In this document: positions 42,275-52,400 of the stretch, in pieces
Layout of the letters: every line of letters starts with the position of its first letter
Numbering within the stretch: position 1 is the first letter of the stretch
DNA from: Pollenia angustigena
Taxonomy: Eukaryota > Arthropoda > Insecta > Diptera > Polleniidae
NCBI GenBank assembly: GCA_930367215.1
Contig: OV884056.1
Span: 317,098,709 to 317,162,708 of the forward strand
Reading direction: 5' to 3'
DNA: 64,000 nt
The notes under the pieces: generated by a model
The model's input: the letters and a program-made list of their open reading frames with translations, nothing else
What the model was told of the DNA's origin: nothing
The model's database searches: none
Made by a program: the position numbers and the translations under genes

Positions 42275-43290
42275 TTATTTGCTTTTCTCTGCGCAGTGAC
42301 AACTACAAAAATGCATTTCGGAACTAAATGCATTGTCAAAATTTTTATGAATGAAGACAACTTTTAAATCGCAGCATATGCGCCACATATGTTTGGCGTA
42401 GATAACCATTTTTAAAATATTTTCCAGTGCATCATATGTTTCTTTCGTTTCTGTACTATAGGCGATTGGAACTGAAGGTTTTTTATTGGTCTTATGCAGT
42501 AAAACCGCCTTCAAGCTGAGTTTTGAACTGTCAATAAATAATCTCCAGTCATCTGCTTCATATTTTATTTCCATTGCGTCCATCAATTTTCCTACATCCG
42601 GGCAATATGCAGAAGTTTTTTCATCATTCACAAGGAATAAACTTTGGAGTGTTGCCTGACGACTTCGATAAGCTGTGACTTTCACACCGGGTGCCAACAA
42701 ATTGTTTGATTTCAAAATGGAAGGCAGCTCTTCCGATTTATGCTGTGTTAATTCCAACTTGGCAACAATTGAATCAAGCTTATTTTGATTTATTAAAATT
42801 GGCTCATTGGATACTGATGGCTCATATGGGGGATCATCACGTGCATGATATGTCGGAGCAGTCGTAGAAGAGAAAATATCTGGGCTAGAAGCTTTTGGCA
42901 CAGGAATGTGGTCCGAATGAGGCAATGGTGTTGCGGCACTTGCAACACCAACGTAATTATACGATTTTCTTATCCTTTTTGCGGCTCCTTTATTCGCACA
43001 TGCATAGCAATTCCAGGATTAGTCCAAGTCATTGGGATACCGAATGGCATACTTTCACGTCTTCTATTTTTCCAATCCATTAGACGGTTGTAGCAGCTTT
43101 TACACACTATATTTGGTACCCAATTTTCGTTCACTATAACATTTTGGTTGAAGTACATCACGTATGTTTGAACAAAATCAGTACTGAAATTTCCCCTTTT
43201 TTTATGTGTTGAGACATATTGACCACAGCAGTAGCAAAAGCTATTTATATCTGGCTTGCACAGTTCCATATTCTGTTCTCTTTTGTTCAC
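42275..43290 (-). pseudogene. ZAD-like zinc finger fused to a transposon-associated domain, one frameshift
   Basis: The first part (43290-42970) begins MNKREQNMELCKPDINSFCY. It has CYCCGQY and, about 50 residues on, VCKSCYNRLMDW, the Cys-X2-Cys..Cys-X2-Cys spacing of insect ZAD/treble-clef domains. It ends at KEPQKG-stop in a run of five A's. Adding back one base rejoins it to RIRKSYNYVG, then PHSDHIPVP and the second part (to 42275), containing NNLLAPGVKVTAYRSRQ, EIKYEADDWRLFIDSSKLSL and KMVIYAKHMWRICCDLKVV. The latter is a conserved block I associate with a widespread arthropod transposon-linked protein family of unclear class. After CDLKVV the sequence diverges, so the C-terminus is lost. 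Confidence 0.6.
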
Positions 43291-43610
43291 TTTTAAAAAA
43301 CTGGAGAAAAATCACTTTTACTGTTCGCGTTGAATGACAAAAATCGATAAGTGAACACCTATAAATACTACGTATTTTTCAATATTTTACTGACAGGTAC
43401 GTTCCAAAACATGAGCACTAATAGATGTGGGTGGAATTTCTGTAAAAAAATCATACAGGTAGCCAACGGAAAACCCCAAATAATTAAAAAAGTGCACTTT
43501 CCTTTTTTTCCTTTCAATTGTCCACGCACATTTATTACCGCTTATTACTTTGCTAACGCAATCATAAAAATCAAATAACCTTTTGTTTATTACTTTTTAT
43601 TTTTTTGAAT

Positions 43611-44167
43611 TCTAAGAGCCAGTTTTTGACATAAAGATCAGCGATTAAATTAGAACTAATCTTTGAAATTCGTTTTTTGGTAGTCGATTATTTCATTTTG
43701 TTTCCAAGTTTAAACGCCCAAAGTTGGCGGTTTAAACTTGCGACAGAACTTTCAAAAGTACGAACAGCTTATAAAAGGAAATATTTTTAATTTTTTTTTT
43801 ATTTAAAGTTTTATTAAATATTCCACCCTCAAGCTTAAATAATTAAAAGTAATTATAAAACAAAGGTCAAATAAGAATAAATATCTATTTATAAATATAT
43901 AATATTATATAACACAATAGAAAATTCTCGCCTTTTCTTCTTCTTTTTCACGTTAAGAACAGTAATTTGATGACAATTTTTGGTATTTGTTTTAAACTGC
44001 CATACTTATACATAAAATTATTGTCAATTCATATGGCAATGCTTAAAGCTTTAATCTTTCACTCAAAAACGCCACAGAGGATTAAGGCTAGATTAATTTT
44101 ATTATAAGATTAACAAATCTTACTATTGATCCTGGTTTAAACTCTAAGTAAAAAACCCGCTCTAAGA
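43611..44167. mobile_element. TIR element, 557 bp (TCTAAGAGCCAGTTTTTGAC ends)
   Basis: The 20-bp left end at 43611 pairs with GTAAAAAACCCGCTCTAAGA ending at 44167 (16 of 20). Subterminal GATTAA/TTAATC motifs are numerous. It is the best copy of the repeat split by the MITE at 6966-7288. Confidence 0.65.
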
Positions 44168-44564
44168 ATCATAAAAAAGTCATAAATGTTTTTGCAAAGA
44201 ATTTTGTGCATATCTCGAGCAAATTTTTGAAATGCATACCTTCACTTAATTGTTAATAAAAGCGAAACGCGTTCATCGATTTTCATGATTTATGTCTCAT
44301 TTATTTCATAGGTTATGCGACTTCACGTGAAAGTAATAGGACTTGAAACTTTTTTTACTGTTTTGGATTTTTTATGAAATAAAAAAATATTTTTTTCTTC
44401 ATACATTCATTTTTAACTTCGAAAGTGTTGCACATATAGGAAAACGGTATAGATACAGATTAGAGAAATTGTAGCGAAAAAACATCAAGATAAGGAAAAA
44501 ATTTAAAATGTCATAAAAAAAAACTGACACATACGAACGCCAAACCCTTTGAGGGTTTTACTAT
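44168..44564. other. Unassigned
   Basis: Nothing recognised. Confidence 0.4.
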
Positions 44565-44850
44565 ACTATACTTCGTTATCGAAGCCACCATTTTGAATGG
44601 TAGTTCCGAGACGAAAATGTTTTGCTGCCACGAAATCCGATGATTACCACAATTTCAATTTCCTAATAGATTGGCATTTGCAATGACTATCAATAAGTCG
44701 CAAGGCCAAACGATGTCTGTTTGCGGCTTAGATTTGGGCACACCATGTTTTTCACACGGACAATTAAACGTGGCATGTTCTCGCGTCTTAAATAAAAGAT
44801 TTTTTAATTGTATGTATATCAGAAAACTGACGAAATATTTCGTATTTTCT
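44565..44850 (+). pseudogene. Helitron/Helentron helicase C-terminal remnant
   Basis: Frames read VIEATILNGSS, then [10 protein letters not shown] after a one-base shift, then [20 protein letters not shown] and [20 protein letters not shown] plus CSRV. This is the last part of the Pif1-type (SF1B) helicase of Helitron-group transposons; TINKSQGQ and the final Arg-containing CSRV motif are diagnostic. At least two frameshifts exist and everything upstream is gone. It is the only autonomous-type Helitron coding trace in the window, although several HINE-like elements are present. Confidence 0.85.
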
Positions 44851-45390
44851 TGCGACGTTCTTATTCGCTTAATGACATTTTTACTACTTAATTTCAATTT
44901 ATTAAACTGATCTCTAGCCAAACAATTATGGGAATAGTACACTGTTACTTTTTTCATGTTTGGTTTTGATATTTGATATAGATATTTTGTTTTATTTTTG
45001 CACTGATGTTTGAAAATTATTCTATGTTTCGTTCCGAATACGTTATTAATCTACTAAGTTTATTTCGAGTGATAGTTAAAAAATAAAAAGTTCATACATT
45101 ATAAGAAGTCTCAAATAAAGGTTGTTTTGGATAAAAATTAAAGGTTTATGTACAACCGTTTCAGTCTGTTTTGTCTTACTCTGTGTGGGAATGTTGTATT
45201 AAACCACATGTATTTTCTGCAACCAATGTTTTCTCGCAGTAAGTTAAAAATACAGTTTTGCGGTTTTTGTTGTAGCAGCGATACCTTAAGAATAGGTGTT
45301 TGGTGTGGGTTGTCTCATAATAACTATTGCTCTGTTGTAGTAAAAACTTGTTTTGTCTTTTATTGGTGTGGGTTCATTCAGTCTTTGGGG

Positions 45391-45580
45391 CCAACCAAAA
45401 TGTGCATAAACCAACTTAAGCTACTGCCAAAAATAACAAAAACAAAATAAAAAACATTTGATTCCGTACGGAATGTGCGATCAGTTTCGCACTTTGCTTA
45501 AAAAAAGTTTCATTAAGTTCAATATGATTTTACACATATGATTTACATGTATTCGCTCAGTTGCTTAAGCCACGTTATTC
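45391..45580. repeat. Dispersed repeat, second copy of 22030-22235
   Basis: ATTCCGTACGGAATGTGCGA, TTTCGCACTTTG, GTTTCATTAAGTTCAATATG and a shared lead-in CAAAAATAACAAAAACAAAA align with 22050-22210. Confidence 0.6.
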
Positions 45581-45805
45581 ACATTCCCCATACCCGATTT
45601 AAGGCTTGTCGAGTTGGTTGAAGAAAAATTTAAAGATTTTGATTTTTTCAAGTTGGCTAGTAAGTGGGCACGTTCGTAAATGCATGCTTTAGAAAAGCAA
45701 ATTTTTATGAAAATATTTCTTCAGTTTATAAAGTGTGTGGCCAAGAATCAATTCAATTGAAAGACTTAATTGACAATTGAACTGAAACGTATATGGAGTG
45801 CTTTA

Positions 45806-46004
45806 CAGGGGGGTTCTGGAAATCGAAAACGCAAAACGCGAAAATTTGGAAGTGGTTTTTAATAAACTTTTAATCTAATTTTTGTTATAAAATTCTGTTT
45901 AATAGAGAAATATTTGTAAAATATATAATATATAAACAAAATTACAGAAATCTTATTAAAAAACGACGTTTAAAATTGCGTTTTCGATTTCCAGAACACC
46001 CCTG
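45806..46004. mobile_element. TTA-target MITE, copy 1, 199 bp
   Basis: CAGGGGGGTTCTGGAAATCG at 45806 is inverted ending 46004 (CGATTTCCAGAACACCCCTG). TTA flanks both sides (45803-45805 and 46005-46007). Two further copies lie in phosphatase introns (53661-53858 and 62365-62584). They share ends, length and internal TTCTGTTTAATA/ACAAATATT blocks. Confidence 0.85.
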
Positions 46005-46089
46005 TTAGACAGCAGAATTTTAAAATTATAATTAGGTTTATGCTTAGACTATCGACGGGTTCATAGGTTTAATCATATAAAATTTTAAA

Positions 46090-46812
46090 GGCAAAACAGG
46101 GTTTACATTTGTACTTTTTGTTTTTTAACATATTTTTGCGATGCTAATCGCAGTTAAAATACATTTTGAAAGGCTGCCTTTCAAGGGATAAAATAGGAAA
46201 TTTTAGCTACTTATTAATTAACTCCATTTAGACTGCAAAATTGAAAAAGTTTAATTATTTTTATGCTTTAACTATTACCAGGGACATACATACAATGTAT
46301 AAAAAATATTAACTTCAAGGGAGAAAACAGGGTAAAAATTGTACCTTTGGTACTTTGTAAAAACACGTTTTTTTTAATAATGTTGCGCAAACTTTAATTA
46401 CATATTAACTTAAAAGCAGCAAACAAATGAAGTACATTTCGGGACAAAACAGCGTAAAAATACGTACTTTTGTTTTATTTTTTCAATACAATTTTGATCA
46501 AACTTAAAAAAATGTTCTTTGACATACAGACAACAAACAAATAAAAATAAAGTACAATTAAGCCCAAAACAGCGCAAAAATTCATACTTTTGGTAATATT
46601 TTTAAAATAATTTTGCGCAAAGTTTAAACCTATTTACTTTAACATAAAGGCAACAAATATTAAAGTACACTTGAGAGCAAACCAGGGTAACAGTGTGTAC
46701 ATTTGGTACTTTTTTAATCCCTTTTTAAATAACTTTACTCAAATTTAAAATTTATATTCATAAACATAAAGTTGAGGGGCGAAACAGTCTAAATATTTTT
46801 CCTTTTGTGAAA
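46090..46812 (+). repeat. Old degenerate minisatellite, ~120-bp units
   Basis: The anchor AAACAGSGTAAAAAT..GTAC recurs near 46094, 46327, 46447, 46567, 46681 and 46788, with a very decayed one near 46191. Spacings are about 120, 120, 114 and 107 in the later part. Each unit also has TTTTGCGCAAA and AAAGTACA. Divergence between units is high, so the array is ancient. Confidence 0.75.
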
Positions 46813-46821
46813 ACTGTACAT

Positions 46822-47689
46822 TAGAGCCACTCACCAAAAAAAGTGCTCGATGTACCCTCCTAAAAATAAACCTTGGACTTTTTTAAGATGACATTTTATA
46901 TATTTCGGCTCCAGCTTTGACCTCTCGTGAGCTGGACCAGTTTGAAAAAGGGTCTATTTTTGTATGTTTTGTTAATTTGTGAATCTGTTCCCTTACCAAC
47001 ATATACAAACTGTATATACAATTTGTCCAAGGACGATCATACATGTCCTTTTTTTAAGGATTATCTGTAAAATAAACGGTTTTTGAATTTTTTGTTCGGG
47101 GTTGTTTGTAATAATAGTGCCAAATTAACATATTTTAATCTTTAGTCGATTTAATTAAATACGTGTCTCAGCTTTTTTTGAAATTCGTGCTGGTTCGCGT
47201 TTTGACAAAAATGCAATGGGGTGGTAACCCTTCGTTTTATATAGGGCAATATGGGTATCAAATTTTTTCTTTTGCCAAGTACATCATCTTTCTATGTAAA
47301 TAATTTAGATTTTTTGCAAATTAGATGCATTTTACAAGGTGCTCTGGAATATATATAAATGCAATTTTATAGTAACTCTAATATGATAGCGAATTTAGTT
47401 TCTAGATCATGTATGGATGAAAATAGGACTACAGACAAATTGTATATACAGTTGGACGCGCCTTAAAAAACCTTTCTTACGATACCCAATTTGTATATGT
47501 TGGTAAGGGAACAGATTCACAAATTAACAAAACATACAAAAATAGACCCTTTTTCAAACTGGTCCAGCTCACGAGAGGTCAAAGCTGGAGCCGAAATATT
47601 TAAAATGTCATCTTAAAAAAGTCCAAGGTTCATTTTTAGGAGGGTACATCGGGCACGAATTTTGCTTCCATACAACTTGAGTCGCTCTA
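46822..47689. mobile_element. hAT-type element with ~165-bp inverted arms, 868 bp
   Basis: TAGAGCCACTCA at 46822 pairs with TGAGTCGCTCTA ending at 47689. A perfect 8-bp duplication, CTGTACAT, flanks it (46814-46821 and 47690-47697). After a gap, about 165 bp (46854-47017 and 47495-47660) is nearly identical inverted sequence, including CTCTCGTGAGCTGGACCAGT. TAGAG-type ends and 8-bp duplications are hAT signatures. No transposase is seen in the ~470-bp centre. Confidence 0.88.
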
Positions 47690-47697
47690 CTGTACAT

Positions 47698-48387
47698 ATA
47701 TGGGCTTTCTTGCTATAATATGTTAAAAAAGTGTGGAAAGTACGGAAAATGATTTTGTGATTACGTATACATATATTAAATAAAATGATAGTTTGACCCC
47801 GGGCAACGCCTAGTTTTAGAAGCTAATTAATAATAAAACGAATTCTAAAGAAAAATGGCAGAATTGGTAGTTAAAATTATGTCTACTGTCTACGACATTA
47901 TCAAGAGGTTTTGTAATATGTCAAGCAGAAAGGGTCAAGGCAAGATATTAAAGTAGTCTTATGCGATACTTAAGCTTTAGTTAGCAAAGCCGGTGTTTGG
48001 TATAAGATGGAAGCGCCTTATAGGTGTGTATTGATTAGGTTGTGATCAGAATTTTTATAGATCATCTATTTTATTTTTTAAATCGGAATGTACTATCTGG
48101 CGAGATCAGCATAGATTTTGTATCATACATGAATGAATAAACGGTATTTCTATCACGAAAATAGCATTTGGAATTTATTATTTAGGATATTCGTTAAACG
48201 TTTTCAAATATATTCTACAAGATTGGCTAAGAGTTAAAAATTGTACGAATGTACCAGTTTTTGTGTTATCCTTTATTATTGAATTTTTGTAGCTAGAAAG
48301 TATTTAATATAAACTCCACACGTAGTTTATTTTTTATTAAGCTTTCTGGGTTTTTATTTATGATAATGTTATTTTTTTATTTTACAG
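47698..48387. other. Unassigned upstream region of the phosphatase exon
   Basis: Contains ACCCCGGGCAACGCC (47797), a dispersed-repeat motif also suggested at 40220, and one 82-bp-unit start near 47970. It ends in a splice acceptor, TTATTTTACAG (48387), so part is probably the first intron of the gene. Confidence 0.4.
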
Positions 48388-48652
48388 ATTTCTAAAGACT
48401 TTATTGATCTCTATTTAATCTACCTCCTATTGGATTTCCAAACAAAAGAAAATAAAGAAATTCAATTTAACTAAAACACCATCAACACTTAAATCAACTC
48501 AAAAGAAATATAAAAATCAAAATTTAATACAGTTTGCATTAAAGAAAAAATTGTAGTGGAAAATCAGCGCAAAGAAAAAAATAGTTGAAAAAAAAAAAAA
48601 AATTGAAAACTGTTTGCCTCCCGCTCTGCTTAACACAGCATGAACATAAGTG
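48388..48652 (+). other. 5' UTR part of the phosphatase exon
   Basis: A good acceptor, TTATTTTACAG, ends at 48387. The sequence up to the ATG at 48653 is AT-rich with an A-run, typical of a fly leader. GTG at 48650 directly before the ATG is not the start: the context and the PPM1A/B N-terminus fix Met at 48653. The upstream non-coding exon is not identified. Confidence 0.5.
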
Positions 48653-49465
48653 ATGGGCGGGTTCCTGGATAAGCCTAAAACTACAAAACACAATGAAAGC
48701 GGCGAAGGTAATAAGTTGCTTTTCGGCGTCAGCGCCATGCAGGGCTGGCGGTGCGAAATGGAAGATGCTTATTTCGCTCGCGTTGGTCTTGGTGAACATC
48801 TAGAGGACTGGTCATTTTTTGCTGTCTTCGATGGGCATTCCGGTTGTAAAGTGTCCGAGTATTGTGCCGAGTATCTGTTAGATGCAATTGTCCTCACAGA
48901 AGATTTTAAAAGTGGCGATCACGTAAAAGGCATACGTACCGGTTTCCTGGATATTGACAGAAACATGCGCAGATTACCCTCAATCGTGTGTAATGTTGAT
49001 AAAATTGGTGGTACTACAGCCGTTTGTGCTTTCATATCGCCCACTCAGTTGTATATAGCAAATTGTGGTGATTCGCGTGCTGTTTTATGTCGTCAAGGTA
49101 CCCCAGTTTTTGCCACTGAGGATCACAAACCCATATTACCAGTTGAGAAAGAACGTATTTATAATGCAGGCGGAAGTGTCATGATTAAACGAGTCAATGG
49201 CACACTTGCTGTTTCAAGAGCTTTAGGCGATTACGAATTCAAAAATGTCAAAGGAAAGGGTCAATGTGAACAACTGGTTTCGCCAGAGCCCGAAATATTC
49301 TGTGAAAGTCGTCAGGAATCTGATGAGTTTTTAGTTTTAGCTTGTGATGGCATCTGGGATGTTATGACTAATGAAGATGTCTGCAGTTTTATACACTCGA
49401 GGCTGAAAATCACAAATGATCTGGTTTCCATAGCGAATCAAGTCATAGACACATGTTTGCATAAG
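48653..49465 (+). CDS. alph: alph coding exon 1 (residues 1-271)
   Basis: Holds most of the catalytic domain from the myristoylation start to TCLHK. The donor is ATAAG|GTGAG and the exon is exactly 271 codons, so it ends in phase 0. Unspliced reading would add about 17 unrelated residues. Confidence 0.95.
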
Positions 49466-52400
49466 GTGAGATTTAAACTAGGTTTTGCATATAATCACAA
49501 CAGTTTTTGTTTTTAACAATGAAAGAAAGTTCTTATTTTGACAATAATTAGTATTGTGGTTATTTTTGTTGAACTGTTTATGCTTTTTAATCCAAATTTT
49601 AATATTTTTAATTGTGCTTATTAACTTATTTTGTATTTATTATTTATTTTATAGGGCAGCCGAGATAACATGAGCATCGTTATAATAGCTTTCCCGGGCG
49701 CACCTAAACCTACCGAAGAAGCGATAGAAGCCGATAAGCTATTGGAGAAAGAAATCGAAAAAATTACAAGAGGTTGTTATAACAGTTTATATTGTTTTTG
49801 AACCACACATTTACAGTTAATATTTAAAACAAAACTAAGCCTAACAGACGGCAAAAAGTATTCTCTTTTTAATACTGCTCATACAAAAGGGTTTACTTCG
49901 ACATTTAAGTGTAAATTCACATTTGCCAAAGATTGTTACTATAAAGTGAAATTAAAAAAAGTTCCTTATTTTCTTACACAAACACGTCATATCACAACAA
50001 ATTAAAAAGTTCCTTTTATTATGAAAAATTAGAAAAGAACACGATTCAAAAAAGAGAATCTTTCAAAACAGTATTATTTTAAGATTTAATAAGTGCTACC
50101 AAGTTCAGTTATTATTAACTATTGCTTTCACTACCAGTTAACAGTATATTTTTTGACAGTTACAGTGAAAGTTAATTACAACGGAATTTGTTAAAATTGG
50201 CCGTAAAAGTTTTAATTTGTATCATTCAGTTGAAAAATAGGGACTGCCAAAGACAATATATTAAATGATGAAGAGATTGTTCAAAATCATTGTTATCGAA
50301 ATGTTAAATTTATTGTTTACCTTAACACATTTGAACTTTTGTTGTAATTTCGTCCGTTTTTCTTTAACTTATCAATTTACCTTATCTTTAATCAAATTAA
50401 AAGTATTATTAAAAGTATTTTAGTGCATGCTAGAACGAAAAATTTATTTATTAGATAGATAAACTATTTTAAAATGTATTTCAGATATACTGAATAACTA
50501 AAAGTAAAGTTATTCAAAACATCTGTTTGTTAAAATTCTGAAATAACTTATTATAAATAGAATTAAAAATCTCGCAGCCTTTAAATTGAAACTTCTTTAT
50601 TTAAAGCAAAAAAAAATCAATTTCTAACAAATTAATATTAGTAAAACTTATAGTTAAAAAGAAAACGATTTTTTTTTTATTTAAAATCTATTTAGAGTAA
50701 TACATTCTTGGTTTTTAAAATATTTATTATGTATAAGAGTAGTATTCAATTATATACTGACCAATCATAGTTGTAGCTTTTAAAGTATGTACATACATAT
50801 ATGTATCCTAAATTATTAAAACAACTTTATTTTGCTCATTTTATATCAAGTTTAATGTAATGGGGTTGTGTTAGTCTGTTAGGATTTGAAACGTGTCCAT
50901 CAATTTTTTTCGTAATCGACGGATCCACTGTTTGGATCAAATGCAGCTCTTTCACTTAAGATGTGTTCACACTTCGGTAGCTTATTATTGGTTTGACCTA
51001 CCGACAATTTAAAAAAAAAATTAAGTAAGGTATAGGGTATACATATATATTTTGAATACCACCTTTCTAAATCTAAAACCTGTTTCACGAATTTTTTTAT
51101 GGTTGAGATATTCAGCCTGATTACGGTTGGCGTTGGTGTAAACGCCAGAGTCGTTTGTGTAGTATATTAAAGAACAAAGGTTGTGTGTTACTTTAATCTA
51201 TTTACGCCAACGTCAACCGTAATCAAGCTGATTATATTATTCATTAATTTTCTCTCTATCAAATATTTTTTTAAACTTTATTAAGTATTATTTTGCTCCA
51301 CACGCCTCTTTTTGGCGAATGCTTCAAATTTCTCATTAAAAAGACAAATATTACTCTTGCTTCGCTTCATTGCCGTAAAAAAAGTAATAAAAGCCAAGCA
51401 AAATAAAATGTCAACAACTTAATACACAGAAGTAAGTAAACGTATGCAGCACAGAAAGCTACTTTTTAAAAATAAATTTAGAAAAGTGGTGTTTGCTGCA
51501 CAAAACAATAGTGTGTTCACACCGAGCTTGTTAGTTTGTTAGTCGTTAATGGCGTTTTCTTTTCTGCAAAAAATGTGACATTTTATTAAAAAAAAATGCG
51601 ATTTGGTGTCTGTTTCTTAAAAATTTTGCTCCCGAAAAGGGTGGCTTGTTTTATTCTAAAAAGCTGACCTTTTTTGGGAGCAAAAGTTTTAAGAAACAGA
51701 CACCAAATCGCATTTTTTTTAAATAAAATGTTACATTTTTTTGTAGAAAAGAAAACACCATAAGCGTTAGTTTTTTACACGCATTTTGTTTTTGTATATG
51801 GGCAAATCCTGCGTGACGAACGCTACATTCGCACGCGTTTTCTGATTGAAATACATATACACAGTTTTTGGTCTTTCAAAAGAGATAGCTTCAACTTATA
51901 TATAGTATTTACTGACATTAATATGTACTTACGAATGGCATATATCATAATTTCTTAGCAAGTATTTGTTGCGAAATAATTGATCACAAAGTTTTGTGAC
52001 GCACGCTACAAAAAGTGGAAGTAACTTCAAAGGTTGAAGTGCGTTTTCCTAATTTTTAGCGAATTTGGCATGATAAGGTATACAAAATCTAATTCTTAAA
52101 AGAAAGATGACTATAAGAGAATTCGAGACGCACTTATTTGCAGCCAAAAAATGTTGTGATTTTTTGACAAAAGCCGTGAACCCTTTGTGACGGACGCTAC
52201 ATAACGCACGCTACTGTTTTTCCAGTATAGTATTTTATTATTATATTTTATTTATTTTAACAAAACAAATTATATTGTTATGAATTGCGTTTCTTAAACT
52301 AATTTCTTAACTTATGAATATCAACTTTTTTTTAACGAAATTTATATTTTGATAAGTCTGCTGTAAGTGCTATTTTAAGCACAAAATTCACCAAAAATAA

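Noticed and set aside
48650..48652. GTG as phosphatase start codon
   Set aside because: The ATG directly after it gives the conserved MG.FLDKPK N-terminus needed for myristoylation.
49466..49516. Continuation of phosphatase exon 1 into [12 protein letters not shown]
   Set aside because: This is read-through of a consensus GTGAG donor; the spliced form restores the conserved SRDN motif.
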